A stretch of 64,000 nt of DNA from Apostichopus japonicus (Eukaryota > Echinodermata > Holothuroidea > Aspidochirotida > Stichopodidae): contig NC_092562.1 of NCBI RefSeq assembly GCF_037975245.1, positions 8,473,001-8,537,000 of the forward strand, written 5' to 3'. Below the pieces are notes generated by a model, which saw only the letters and a list, made by a program, of their open reading frames with translations, was not told the origin of the DNA and did not search any database. The position numbers and the translations under genes are program-made. Position 1 is the stretch's first letter; every line of letters starts with the position of its first letter. Shown here piece by piece: positions 33,551 through 48,500 of this stretch.

Positions 33551-36500
33551 GTAATGAAGTATTTTTATTTGTATGTTTGATTTGTTACTTTGGTACTAGG
33601 AAATCTACGTTTTGTCACATATGCAACTGTTTGGACATATGTTTCATTTGTACAGTATGCCTGCATCCCTGCAAACTTGTGAACACAATTTTAAAGTAGA
33701 TTGGAATTAACTGTCATCTAACCTATATATCAACTTAACATTTGATAGGAATGTTGTACTTGTTATCATCACCAACATGTTAGTGGGAAAAGAAAATGGT
33801 ACATTAACATCCTTTTGTTAACACAAATAGTACTGACAAAGCTCTTCTTTTAAAAAAAAAAAATCCTTTAGAAACTGGAATTTGTAGTACAGAATGATGA
33901 ACAAAGTTCCATTTTATTGGGATGTTTGGAGATGATTTAATGGTTGCTTGGGTCTCTTAATTCCTCCCTGCCTCGGTTGAACCTACTAATTCTGCTGCCT
34001 CTGAAAAGATAGTTATAATCAAGCACTTCATACTATGCACTGTAGTGCTAATTATAAATTCCAATAACAAGTCAAAAGATAAACTTGAAACAGCTGTTTA
34101 TGTTTTCATGGCATAAGTTGATTTGCTGCTTGTCATGTGATCATTTTGAGTGTGGCACTTAAACCTTATCCACACATTGTGAAGAAGAAAGAATAAAACC
34201 CAACAATAGAACTAAGACTTAGAATTCTTAACTTCCTTTCACCGCAATGACCAGGCCTGGTTTTAAACTTTTGTCACCCAGATATTTTCATCATATAGTA
34301 AACTCAACACCAAAGCAAACTGAAAGTCGTAACTTTCTCTTCATAAAATTTGAACTAAAATTTGATTAACTAGTGTATAAACCATGTAAAATGTGTAAAC
34401 TTTACAGTTTTTTAATGTCGTGTCCCTCAGTATCACAAGTTTGCCAAAGTCAAAGGAAGTGTCTGCCCACAGAAACATTGTGAACAATATTTTTGAATGT
34501 GATGGCAAAATTTAGCAAGTCTAAATAGGTAGAGTAACTGTGTTAGTTAGTAATATGGGTACAATCAGGGGAGTAGGAAGCTTTCAAAAAGTGTTAGAAT
34601 GCTATCAATACTATTATGGTGCATGTGAATAATTAAAATAAAATATTAAAATTTACCAAGATATCCAAAAGACAGTTTTAATCAAAGGGGCACATTTTAT
34701 TTGCCAGTAGGGCACATTTGCTATTTTGGAAAAAAGTGGGGGGGGCACGAGCCCCCAGTGCCCCAGCTCCTACCCCCCTGGGTACAATTCATATCATTAT
34801 TAAAAGCAAAGTCAAGATTTTGAGCTATCATATTATATCAAGCTGAGTAATTCACTGGTGATTGCCTGGGTTTGATCAGATGACTTAAGGCATTTTCAGT
34901 TTGATCTGTCACAGACAACTTAGTTTAACTGTAGCTTTTGGTGTAATCAAAGGTTTTAATATCAATTGATATCTAAGAACTCACACTCTTTGAAGTCCAT
35001 CCCACTCACGATGATCTTCTCACTAATTTGTTGAAATTACCAGGTGAAAATTGTACGAAGCTACATTACATTACATTACATTACATTATTTATGAGAATA
35101 AGGTAATATGTTATTATTAACAGTTACACTTTGAGGACTTGCATCATCATTATCAAGGGTTTGCTAAATGTTGCATTGATCCATGTATCATCATTTTAAA
35201 ACCAAGAATGCAGTTTTGAATAAAAACTATTTTAACTTTCCAGATGGATTATAATTCATCATGTGTAATTAACTTTATGCCAAAAGAACTCACATATTTA
35301 ATCCTGCAAAACATATTTACAACAAATTTTGTTTTGATATTAAAGTCATTTTAATTTTGTCTCTTCTACCCACTTCTTTTCACAGATGACTAATTCTTAT
35401 CTGTGGCGAATCATCAGGGACCCTCCCGTGTACTTCTTTGGGACCATTCACGTTCCTTATCCAAGAGTATGGGATTACATCCCACAGAATATCAAACAAG
35501 CGTTCTGTGAAAGCCAAAATGCGTTTTTCGAGTTGGATCTCACTGACAGTAATACGAGTAGGAATCTCAAAAGATGTCAAATGTTACCGCGCGGTGAAAA
35601 CTTAAGTACAGTATTACCAGAGAACATGTACCAGCGGTTAAAAAGCCATTTAGGTTACGTCCAGAAAATGATGCCCTCGTGGGGAGTGTACGACGAGGAA
35701 CTTTTTCACACCATTGCCGGTAACTGGGAGAGAAAGAGACCAATTTGGGTGATGCTTATGGTGAACACGTTGAACGAAGCAGACATAAGATCCAGAGGCA
35801 TTCCGGTCTTAGATTTACATTTAACGAACGAAGCTTTAAAGATGGATAAACGAGTAGGAGCTGTCGAAGTTGTTCAAGAACAATGTGTCCCATTAAATGG
35901 TTTAAATGTTTCTCAGGTAAGTTGGAAGAGGATTTATTTGAATTCGGTTTCTGGAAATGAGATGTTTTAAGGTGATCAGTCAAGATTGGTTTGGACAACT
36001 TGTTGATGGCATTTGCTATTACTATACAGTACCTACATAGACAGATTGGTATAGTTTTGTTATTTATTTTGGTTGCAAATTTAAACAGTTTCACATACTT
36101 TAAACTAAACTACTAATCCACTAAATGGGGTGGGGGTTTTGTGGTGACAACTTCCTGCGATGTTTTCCATATAGCAGGGAAGTTGGATTATCAGTTTACA
36201 TGTACTCAGGAATTATTAATAAGAAGAAAAGTTCCAAATCTTTTCTTTTGCATGCACATCATACATACAGTTACCTTAGTTGTCAAGTTGTCTAGATACT
36301 TTCATGTCAAAGTACCTAATCATGCATAGAAATTAGGTAAAGTATATTTACTATCTAGATTAACTCTTGTCCTGTCACCTCCTTGCTTCCATGATCTAAA
36401 GGAAATAGGGTTAAATATGCTGTAAGTGAACTTGTTACCACCAACATGACTGCAGACTAAAGTCAATGAACTTGATGATTGTATTTCTTTGTATATTGTT

Positions 36501-39500
36501 AGTTGGGTAATGTGAACTTCACACTTGAGTGTATTCACACAATTCATGTGTGTTTCCATTCAGAGTGTTTGATCATAATCCTACTTGCAGTTGTTCTCGT
36601 GGGGTCATTTTTTTCTGTCGTCTCTGTCTATCATGGTTTCGATTACCAAATGGAACTGGAAATTATGGTTTTGCTGTGAAGACACTTTTCTGAGTTTCAG
36701 TTTGTAAACATTTCCTTGAAGTTACTGGAAATTAGACTACTTGAAAATTCTGGAGTCATTTTTTTCACACATATTGAGGATAATGGAAATGGGGAGGTCC
36801 TTTATTTCCACCGACAAAGTGACCACAATAAAGGATTTCCTAGGAGCTGTTAATCATCTTTTGTTGTTATTAGTCATGCCTGATAGAACTCAGTACTTCT
36901 ATTGATATGAACTGACACACACTCTGTGTGGATCAGTGTTGTTCTTTCTCCAGCTGTGGTACCTTAACCTGGGAGGGAATGCCATAAGTATATACATGTG
37001 GTTGGTCATAATTAAGGCATGCATGATGTATATATCTTGATGTGACACCTTCATTTGTAAGGATTTCCCATTGCATGATAGTAATGGGACTGTTACTAGA
37101 GGTGGAGAAATAGAAACATAATCAATACAACAAAGCCTAAATTACAGCTTTAATTCATGAACAGCTTTATTTGGTGTACATTTTTGTTTCAGTTGTTGAG
37201 TACAAGATCCAAAGAGTCACTATAAAATGAAGTTTATGTCAAAAGTGTCACACAATGACCATTGCCAACACACACAGATGGTTTGGTACTCATTGACTCT
37301 GGTAAATTTGTAGGACTGATTAATATTAGAAGAACACTTTGAAACAAATTGTAATTTATGTTAATATTAGGTTGTAACTGAATTCTGATGGACCATCACC
37401 CTAATAATATTTGTCATACCTGAAACTGATTGATGAAATTTCAGAAGGGCACTGCAAATGTAAAACACCTTGATTCATGGAAGTTTCTTCATTCTAAGGA
37501 CTTGCAATGTTCGAATTGATAGTAGATATAGTAGGTACAGTATGTAGGTTAACGAGACCCTAAACAGAGAAAAATGGGAACACATGGCAAAGGCATATAT
37601 ATTTATTTGCTAATTTAAGGAAAAAAGTAATTAAACCAATAAGATTCATTCTTTTCTGTCTCTTAATTGCTGAAAGCAAAAATAATCCATGCAGTTATGG
37701 TTGTTTGTTTGTGTGTGGATATGTTTGTGTGTATATTTGCTTGTATGTATAGAGTCGTAAGTTAAAGTGGACATCTCTACAGGACTACTGAAATGATGTA
37801 CTTAGCTTGTCATAATATTTCACAAATGTAGTCATGCCCACTGTTGTCCAAATAAGATTGGTTACATAACTTACATGTACTAAGTACTGTGTGCCTTGAA
37901 GTTTAGACAAGTCGAGTTATTGAAGGCATAAAATATTGTATCTGCTGTCATTTACATGTATCATAATGATATTAATTAGCTGTACATATCAGAAGCCTGG
38001 TAAGCCCTTTTACTTCCTTTGAATGAAACAATTTAAGGTACATTTCTGGAGCTGCTATAAGTAACTCAGATCATGGTATATAGTATACTGTTTGTCAGAA
38101 ATAATTTGTGATGTGAACCAGATTCCTCTTTTCCCCCCTGTTCACGATAAAATTTTGATCAATAATTAGATTGGGAATAAGTAGAAAATTGTAGTTGATA
38201 AAGTTGATATGAATCATACAGCAGATTGATGCAATAGTGATGACCCTACTTCAAAGGTTCATTAAATTCAGTTGGAAGTTAGAGATTGACAAGTAGTTTG
38301 ATTTGCATTGTTTCAACATCTGCTTATGGCAGTTATTGATCCATAACGATCAAGATGGAAGTAGACTGCTTTTACTGGTATTGATTTGTTTTAAGACTCA
38401 AGATGCCCGAAGGGTTATATTTTATCACCATGCCCAACAGGTACAGTATGAGGAATTCTTTTAGTTATCTAGGTCAGCAAAGAGCCCACGAAAGAAAAAA
38501 AATATGACAACACTTACATAATTCGGTTGTGACCTGCTTGCTACAATATATAGTTTCATCTGAATAGTTATGATGAAGGTGATTTATAAATCAGCCAGAG
38601 AGGAAGATTTAAAAGAAATGTATGATTAAAATACTCAAATGCAAGCAATCGTGTGTATTTCAAGTGTCGTAATATGCAGGTAGTTGCAACTACTCAGTTC
38701 GTTCTGAGAAGAATCCGAGTAAGTGCAGCTCAGAGTTGCGTTAACCTGTCGCTTTTTGTTAGTTTTCTTAGACTTGTAAACATGTCTCAATTTCCTGTTC
38801 ATTGATACTGTGCATGAGTCTCTTGTAAATGCAGGGGTTAGGAGCCAGGGGACACTGGGGACACATGCCCCCCTACCCCCACTTTTTTCCAAAATAGCAA
38901 ATGTGCCCTACTGGCTAATAAAATGTGCCCCATTGATGAAGAACTGTCTTTTTGGATATCGTAAGCCTTTGTTAATTTTAATATTTTATTTTAATTATTT
39001 ATTTTTAGTCTGTACATGCTACTTTTAAAATGGCATCCCATATCTTTTTGTAGCATGGTTAACAATAAACAATCTCAATAAATAGTATTGATAGCACACT
39101 AACACATTTAATATATTTAAAGTAATACGGCCGGTGTGTATCGGTTTATAGCATAACGAGTGGTGGTTGTGGAATGAGAAAGTGCCCCTCTGATGTTGTG
39201 CCCCCCCACATTCTGGAAGCTTCCTACCCCCCTGTGTTAATGGGCAGGGGTTCAAAACCAACTGAATTTGTTTTATTGTTGAACACCGATCACATGGTCT
39301 GTGGAGCAGCAATGTAAACACCTCTTATAACATGCCAAAGATGACATGAAGGACATCTCATAAATATGGGCTGAATATTTCTTTCCTTTTCCACTTATGA
39401 TAATATTTGGTTGCTGAAGCTATGTTGCTTGTATATGTCATAGGCCTACTGTTACATCATTATAGCCAACTCAGGCCTATAACCAATAAATATAAGTAAA

Positions 39501-42500
39501 TATATAAATCAGATAATATGTACCTGAAAACATATGCTGTTCATTACTATATGTGTACCGAATCACTTCAGGAATGATTAGGCGTGAATATGCAAATAAA
39601 ATCGTAGAATGATTTATCCAGTTAGTTTGTAAGAATCAATTGAATTGGAACAGGTAATCATTACCGAATAACAGTGTACAGCACCGTCACTACAGCAGTC
39701 AAATTATTGTTACTATATATCTAATTGTCTAAATCGAGGAAAACCAAACAAATGGCTCGATCATTCAAGTAATACGAAATACCAAGTTGATACGAAAAAT
39801 GCAAAAGTTACAATTCTTTTGAGAAAGAATTGGAAGTAGAAGGTTATGTCAGTGTCAGGTGCAGTAATATAGTTGACTGGTGTGTTCATCCTACAGTAGA
39901 ATGATAAACATTCTGAACTGAAAATGGAAATTAAAATTGACTATTAATTGTGTGAATTCTACAGTTAGTACTTCTTGACCAAGTTTTGCTTGATTTTCTC
40001 TTGCAGGTATTATTTTTACTGAACAGGACATTATGGCAACAGGAGGCCCTTAGAGATGGCACCATTGAAAGCAGTTTCAGCACAGATGACCTTATATGGC
40101 ATTACAACTGTGGAGACCTTAATTCCATGATACTTAATTTAGATACTGCACAAGTAAGTATAAGTGCATGGTACAGTACGAATAAGATTTCCAAGGCACC
40201 AGAACCATGCTGTTCTGATGTTAAGGATTTACTTCGCTCCTCGCTTACCTGTCTCCTCACAACCTTAGCACCTCGTTCTACCGTGCCTATAAAGTCCTGG
40301 TAAAATAATAACACTGTGCGCCCTCTATGACCGGACCCCCCCCCCCGGTCACTGCGATGGTTGGAAGTTTTCTTTCCTTGGATTCTTGGATGTTGTATCA
40401 TAACGTAACGATGGCATTTCTCTTCCTATATTGCTTCCATTTTATTTGCTTGTGGTCCTCTGCAACTGTTTAATTTCAAGCCAACAGGTACTTTTACAAT
40501 ATGCTAGTCTCTCAGAGCATGACTGAGCATACTGTTAATGGAGGAGTGCAATTCCATGTTGTAAGGTACAGCCAAAGTGCATGAAAGAATGGAGAAAAAT
40601 AATATCATGGCTGTTGCAATAAGTTCATTGTTTAAATAATTATAGAAGCCTAATTTACTACATATACCTCTTAATTTGTACCGAGGCACCAGGCTTCATA
40701 TTACCACCTTACTATGACACGCCCCCCCCCTCCCCCACTTTGGCCCTAATATTGTGTTACAGGAGTTGATAAAGGATATATTAGTTGTTGTTTTTTGGTT
40801 CAATAAGAATTTATTGTCTATTAGGTGTATTGCCTACATTGATAGAAGGTTCCTGATGGTTTTGGTGTGAGGTCAATGATCACATGATATCAATAGTAGA
40901 AACAGTAAACCATGCACGCTTAAGAATGTCTGTTTGGTTGAACTTGGTCATTAAAAAACCCTTTTGAAATTTGTTGAGATGAAGGTCAGAGATCAAGGCT
41001 GGAAGCTTTGTAAAAACTCAAAGAATAATGTACATCATGTTTGAAGTTCATTACCATGTACTTGGTATGTAAATTACTCATGATCAGTACAAGAATCCTA
41101 TTGAAATTGGTGGATGTCAAAGGTCAACAGAGATCAAAGTCAGAAAGCCTTGTGAAACATGATAATAATTAAACTATGTCTTGGTTGAAGTAGATCCATC
41201 ACAGGAGTGCTATTGAAATGGTGCAGGTCAAAGGTCATATGAGGACATCAAAGACCCAATGCCAGATAATCTGGTAGACATAATAACCCTTTTCAATCTT
41301 CAATGAACTTTGTACTTGATAGGTAGGTCCGCATTCATGTAAGATCCTTGCCGATCGCTTGAAGTCAGTAAATGTTCAAAGAACACATACAAATCTTGTT
41401 TGCAATGTTAGTGTGGACTGTTTGTCAATGAATTGGCTTCCTGGTTTCTAATTTCTTTTGTTTTCTTCTTCTTTTTTCTGAACCCAAAGTGTTTGTCATT
41501 TTGCAGTCATAATTACCAATTTTACAAAAACAGAAAGAAAGAAAATAATTGTATAAAATAAAGAAAAAGTGAAAATATTTCAAATTGTACATGGTTGTGT
41601 AATTGCATAATTTGATGTGATTTATGAATTGTCACTATCACTATGGCAATAGGATGGCAGGCAGGCCATGAATAAATTGCAAAATCTACGAATCAGATAC
41701 TGCATTTCCAAGTGAATATCTTAAACCATAGTAAGCTTAAATTGATTGTCACAAAGTAAAGCACATTTGTTACCTGTGCATTTTGTATTAGATGTTTCAA
41801 TTAAAGAAGAATGTGACCTTTAAGAGTTTAAACTATTTCCAACCACATGATGGCAGTCATATTTTGGGTTAACTGTCTGCAATCTTTAGTCATGGCTGGT
41901 TGTCTGTTAATGCCAAGAAGATGAGGCAGGCCTGATGGAGTGACAGAGCTTGGCCTTACACATGGTGTACATATGTGGATGGCAGGTTAGGCTTGCAGGT
42001 ATTAGGTGTTGACATGTGGCTTTAATTGGTAATCAGACCTAGGATGCATGTAACTTTATTGAGCACTATTGAATGCCTGTTGATCCATCAAGGAAAGGAA
42101 TGCTAGTAATTGGCTTTACCGAAATCAACATTGCAACTGTTGCATATAACCTCCTAGCTGTTTCTTTCTTAAAAACCACTTCCATGTAGGGGTTGCCGTG
42201 ACTTTCTAGAACAAGATTTTTGAACTTTCTCAGCGGGGAAAATATAATCCTTTCCAATACTAGGCAGAAGCATGTCAATTGTGATGGTGATTTTTTTTCT
42301 AATATGGTCATTCAAATTTTTGGCCTCTATAAAGTTCCTTGGTGTATTCACAGTGCTAAGTTACCACTACCTGTCTGTATTAATTTGTCACTTGTCAGTG
42401 AAGGCACTGGTAATTATTTGTGAATCCTCATGCTGACCTTTGAGGTCAAGGAATCTTTTGCCTTTTTGGTTTCGGTGACAAGAGAAGTCTATGCAGTCAT

Positions 42501-45500
42501 GATGGTGTGTATGTGTGAATGTATGTATGTGTATGTATGTGTGTGATGCCCAGCTTGTAAAAGCCATATCTCAAGATAGGAATCATGGATACTTTTCATA
42601 CTTGGCATATATAGATGCCCCATATCAACTGGAAGAACCCTAATTTAGTGAAGGTCAAAGATCATCTGAGATCACCAGTGGTCAAAATGGTGAAAACCTT
42701 GTGAACACCTATATCTCAACTTAGGAAGAAAGGGAATTTTTCATACTTTGCATGTGGATGTATTGTAGTGAACTGTAAAACTGTTATGTTTTTGTTGGAG
42801 GTCATAGGTTATTTGAGGTCACCAGAGGTCCTTGTAGACATATCTCATGATAGGAAGTAGAATAACTTTTTATACTTGACATGCCTTATGATCAATTTGC
42901 GAGAGTGGCAAGGTACTCTGTGACCTCAAGGATAGAAAACATGGTCTCATCTATTAGATTGGATTCAGTGCTGGCATTGCCATTCCTGGGTGAAGACCTG
43001 TTTTCCAGTAAATTCTGCAGGAGGAGGTGTCTATATGGAGACCAGGCCAAGTTAGAGTTTAGATCGACTGAGAGAAATAGACCCCGGCCCTATAGCTCAA
43101 GAGAGCCAAGACCATCTAGGGGAGGCTGAGGAATGCAACAGAGAAGTACCCATAGGGGTACATTAAAGTACCCAGAAGTACCCAGAGGGGTACATTGAAG
43201 TACCCATAGGGGTACATTAAAGTACCCAGAGGGTTACATTAAAGTACCCAGAAGTACCCAGAGGGGTACATTGAAGTACCTAGAAGTACCCAGAGGGGTA
43301 CATTCACTACTACATTGAAGTACCTAGAAGTACCCAGAGGGGTTATTGCACAAAATGTTCAACAACTTTGTAGTTCTATGCCATATTAATATAGAAAGAC
43401 AATGATAATAGTTGCATGTTTTTTCTCTGTTCAGAATAGGACAGGTTTTTATTATTTAAATATGTTTTCATTTTTTTTGGCAGATTCCTAATATTCTTAA
43501 TTCAACAATGTCTGAGACAGATTTGAGGCTGGCCGAAGAGATTGATAGATATTTTGTGGACGAACTAATCAACAAAAGGAATCAGCAAATGGCCTCAAGG
43601 GTGAAGGAAATAGTTGAATCCAAATCAAATCAGTCCTTCTTTTTTGCTCTTGGAGCAGGTGAGTTATAATTATTGGAGCAAGTGGTTTGGTTGGATTAGA
43701 CCCACTCAGATCTGGTCTTCAATTTTTCACTGCTCTTGAGCTGAGACCAGCATGTATAATTTACCTTTAAGCAACATATGAAGACAGTAGGATAAACGTT
43801 TTTATTGGGGCCTGTACAAATCATCAATGTAGTTAAAGGGAGTGAAGACTCCCTCACAAAGAAACGTCTGATGCCGGTAATCTGACCTAGTTTCGAATGA
43901 GGTGTATTAAACAGAAGTGTTAGACACCACCATCGATCCCAGAAAATACACACACAGCTTGCTACCATCGGTAATTAATTAGACACTAGTGTACAGTCAA
44001 TACATGTAGCTACGGTCAATACCCATAACACAGTGTACATACGTAGCAGCAATGTACATCTCAGGTCCAGATAAAAGATAACAAGGTATCACGTTCATTA
44101 CTGTCTGCATTTTGTAGCGACAAGATGAAACTTCACTTGCAAGCAACGGAAAGATAACTTTTTCAGAGGGCGGCACACGGTTTAGGGTAAGTTTTCAATA
44201 CCTTTAAGAAGATTTGATACCCTTTGTTACAAAACATATCAAACTGTATCAAATGTACTTTCAGGTGTGTTGGGGGGGGGGGGGGATGTGGGAGGATAGT
44301 TTATAAGCAGGCAGACAGTGTAGACAGCATAGGTCAGCTATATAGAACAAGTGTGCTAGGGTGTTCTGCCATCAACCTAATCTCCTATATTGGATGATTT
44401 CTGGTGCATAGCGATGCGACTGAGTTTTGGGGTTGGGGTGGGGGGAGAGGTAGCTACTCCCCAGGAATATTGGTCTGCCTTTCCCCATTTCTAACTTTGG
44501 ATACCTTCCTGGTGGTGCTAGAACACTCAGTTGGATTCGCCACATGGCAAGAAGACTGCCAGGTAATCAATTAATCAATGGTTTGTTCCATATGCCTCAT
44601 AATGCATCAAATTTCAAGAAAAGTTGATATTTTGAGATAAATGTAGAATGTTTGAATATGGAGTCCAAAAGTGTCCAAGTTGATACGTAACGTCATAATT
44701 TCCAAGATTATTGCGGATTTTTTATATGCAATAGCTAAAATGTTGAAAAACTAGATATCATATTTATAGTTAGTCTACACATAAATTCAAACTTTTGAAA
44801 GTCGTAATTTTGGGAATAAATGTCAGTTTGCAGAGAGAATATAGTTGAATTTGATGTCAAATAGTCAAGATTTGTATTAATATAAATTGTATACCACAAT
44901 ATCTGAAAACTAAAGGAACAAAACAAGGAGCCATTTGGTGTTGATGGTGTATAAAGTTGAAGTTAAGAAAAGTCAAATTCTTTACATAAGATATTCCAAA
45001 TTGGGAAATGAATATATTCTACATGAACAAAGTTCAAAGGTAAAATTTGACACAAATTAAATATAATTGTTTTTATATTAACGAAACAAATTGAGTTATC
45101 AAATGTGTTATCTTGGCTACTGTAGCATGTACAAAGCCTAAAGTTTTTTTTTGCATGAACTCGGCTGGATAGGATCTTGTGAATCTGAAAGTGAATACTG
45201 ACTTTATGCTATACATTGTACTATGGACTGTCTTGTAGCTAATTCTCAGTGTAAACTGACAGAATCTGATTATTACAAAACAGAACTGGTAACTTACTTG
45301 TATGGTAGCATTGTCACACACATTGTAGGATAACATTTCTCAAGACCATTGTGAGCAGCAGTAAACAGTGTTTATTCTATAGATGTTTGTTTACCTATGG
45401 TCCTATTCCAGCACAGGTACACACTTACATAGGCCGTTTCAAGGCTATTCGACTAAACCCAGAAATTCCCAATTGTAAACAAAAATCTCAATGTTTTTCG

Positions 45501-48500
45501 GCTGTAAGTTTTCAACACAAAACTGAAAAAAAAAAAATTGAAACAAGGTGGGTCATTGCAATCATCATTGATCTTAGAGAACTTAAATGTTTATTCTGAG
45601 GCAAAACTGCATTCTAAAAACCTTGGATAGAGCTTTGCTGTGGGTTTGGTGAACTGAGTGCAATGATTCTGTTGTGTAAACAAGGCTTAAAAGCAGGTCC
45701 TGCAGAACTTGAAGTAACAAGTTGGGTGGTCTTTGTTATTCTGTCAATTGTCAGGGAAGATTGTGTTGGTAAACAATCGAAGGACTGGTAAATAAACCAC
45801 CTTCATGCATTTTCCTTTCTTAAGATTATTAGTTTTTCAACAAAGCTTATTTCATCTCATCACATGCAGCTAAAAGACTGGTAAACAGCTCTTCCCCTCC
45901 CCAACGCTAAGAAGGTATTAACTAAACTTGTGTAGCCTTCAGAATACAGGTCAGCTGTCAAGTAAAGATGATGTACCCTTTTGGTTAAAAGACAAGAACT
46001 TCCAATCCCAACAAGAGAGAATGAGGGACCATTTTTGAGCAAATCCCTTGTCTTGGAACAGCCGTATAGTCTTTATCACATGTAATTTTGATTATCCTTA
46101 CAGTAATTGACCTTTTCAACTCTGTTTAATAACTTCAGATTGAGATCCCTAGAATGATAACCAGAAAAGGTAATCGTTCCGATACCAAAACATATTCATA
46201 GTGTGGTAAGACATGTTAATATTCTTGTGCACACCAAAATGATGAGGGATTTTTTGTTGACAAATGCGGTAACATATAAAGAAAGGTACCAGGAATCAGT
46301 TATCATGTTGCTAGAGTCTATTAGGGACATAGTATATAAACAAAATACATGCATGAATATTAATGAGGTCAAATTGAATGATCTCATAAACATGTGTCTT
46401 TATACTTACATTGTATTATGCAAGTACATGTATAAAGCTAATTAGACATACTATTTCAGAGGTACCTGATTATGAATTTAGTTTTCATTGATTAATATTT
46501 ATGAAACACACACAAAAAACAACAATTGATTGTATGAATGTAGTGTGACAAACCTTATATGCTAATATGAAAACCATAGAAGAGTTGGTTTTGTCTTGCG
46601 TTTAAAAGCCATTTCTTGCAAGTTGATGAATATTAATGACATAAAGTTGAAGACATCATGAAAATTAACTTTTTATGTACTGAAATCACCATACCAGAAT
46701 GAACCATATATTACGTTAAGCCCCGCCCATTTATTAATATTCATGGTGGCAACCAAAGACAATCTACTCATTACAGGACATATACCTACCAAGTATGACA
46801 TTGATTAATCTTGTGGTTGTTGTGGTACTTACATCACCATGTATCAAGTACAAACTAAATCGGACATACGGTTGAAGAGATATTACCATTTTAAGAATTT
46901 TATGTTAAGCCCTGCCCATTCATTAATATTCATGAGATGGGAACCAAAAACAATAAAGCACATTTGCACATAATGGGGCACCTACCTATCAAGTATAACA
47001 TTGATTCAACTTGTGGTTGTTGAGATATCATGTTTAAACCTGTACACACACACCTACTGTACACAGCTGCAGCATGATTTCAAGGCTACTGAGTCTTTGT
47101 AGCCAAAAAGTAAACGAAATGTGTGGCAAATTTAAATGTTAATGGTGTTTAAAATATTAATTAGGCCCAATGATATGATGTTTTTGTATGATGTTGAATA
47201 TAGCAGGATGAAAGCAGGCTGTCTGGTCATGTTGGAATTATTTCTTATAGTTGCTGCTTTCACTGTTTAATGCCAGTTGCATGTAAACTATATTCAGACG
47301 AGCTCAGTAGCAATTTATGTGGTGTCCAAGCTGAGGCCAATGAAATCCAAATTAATATTGGTAATGAGAATGTTGTTTTACAAGTTTTGGCCATTGCAAA
47401 TATTCTGTCTCAATTTCATCTGCAAGCAGGCACCAGTATTAAGGGGTTTTATATGTTGTTTGTTATCTCACTATGTGTCTTGTTATTTTTAATTTGGACT
47501 GGAAGCTGTGTCGACTAAATTCGTTAAGATGTGGTAGCTCATCTTTGAAAGTTTCTTTAATTGACGATCTGTTATCACATTGACATTCATTAGCTGTCAA
47601 ACTGGCAAATATTCTATGAATGTATGTACTGTAGAGTTGCCCAGCAAGTGGCCTTGTTATATATAGAGTGGAGCTGCCAGTCCTTGTGTGCCTTACTAAT
47701 TACTGTCACTTACATGGTACAGCCTTGACAGTTAACACAAGATGAATCTAATTAGAGGAAGGCCTATTACTTAAAAAAAACTATTCCAATGCCAATTGTG
47801 AATGTTTACCCAGAGCAGCAAAAAAGTACATGATCAGTAGTTTGGCATCTTGTAATGTATTAATGATATATTTCATACTCGCTGCATAATTTCATCTTAG
47901 TATAAATATGTTTGCTGCTTTGAAATTATTCTGCATATCTTAAAAATGGAAAAGAAAATAAGAAGCAGAAGTACTTTGTAACCAGAAGAGTTCAATTCAG
48001 GAACATGTTATAACATGTATTGGTATGCAGTATCCATACATGTGTGGTTGTGTTATAAAGTGACAGGCAAATGCAGGACTATGGAATATGGTGGATTTTA
48101 TCATCTAGCAAAGCCATTTTGGCTGGGTGGTCTATCTAAACAGATTACTTAAGTTTTCAAGGTAAAAAATAGCAAATTTAGCAAAATAAAAAATACCAAA
48201 CAATCAACATTTAAAAGCATATTTGAATAAGCAGTGCTATGGATGTTGAAATTTTGTTCTATATTGTCAAGTAGGAGAATATAACCAGATGTGTCTGAAC
48301 TAGGCCAACGTATTTTCTGTAAATATCATTTACTTTTTTTCATTTTGTTGTATGAATTATACATATTAAAAATGATCCCAAAATATGACCTGCTGTCTAG
48401 CTTCATCTGATCTTTGTAAGTGAGCTTAAAGCAGCTTTTTGCGTTTTGTCACTGTTTTCCCATCCTCTTGACAACTGAGATATTAATAGCCAAGTTTTTG

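Larger units (their letters stand above)
33551..35385 (+). other. Tiki intron 1 (1.8 kb)
   Basis: GT-AG intron. It holds the hAT-like MITE at 34,566-34,780 and an (ACATT)5 run at 35,062-35,088. Nothing else recognisable. Confidence 0.8.
40154..43483 (+). other. Tiki intron 3 (3.3 kb)
   Basis: GT-AG intron filled largely by two blocks of AGGTCA-type repeat (about 40,830-41,350 and 42,480-42,890) and a minisatellite (43,139-43,345). An 82-codon open frame at 42,881-43,129, rich in Arg/Ser/Pro at its end, has no recognised motif. Confidence 0.7.

Noticed and set aside
42881-43129. 82-codon open frame with an Arg/Pro/Ser-rich end ([16 protein letters not shown]), considered as retroelement gag or an exon
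   Set aside because: No zinc knuckle, capsid motif or splice context was recognised; sits between an AGGTCA repeat and a minisatellite.
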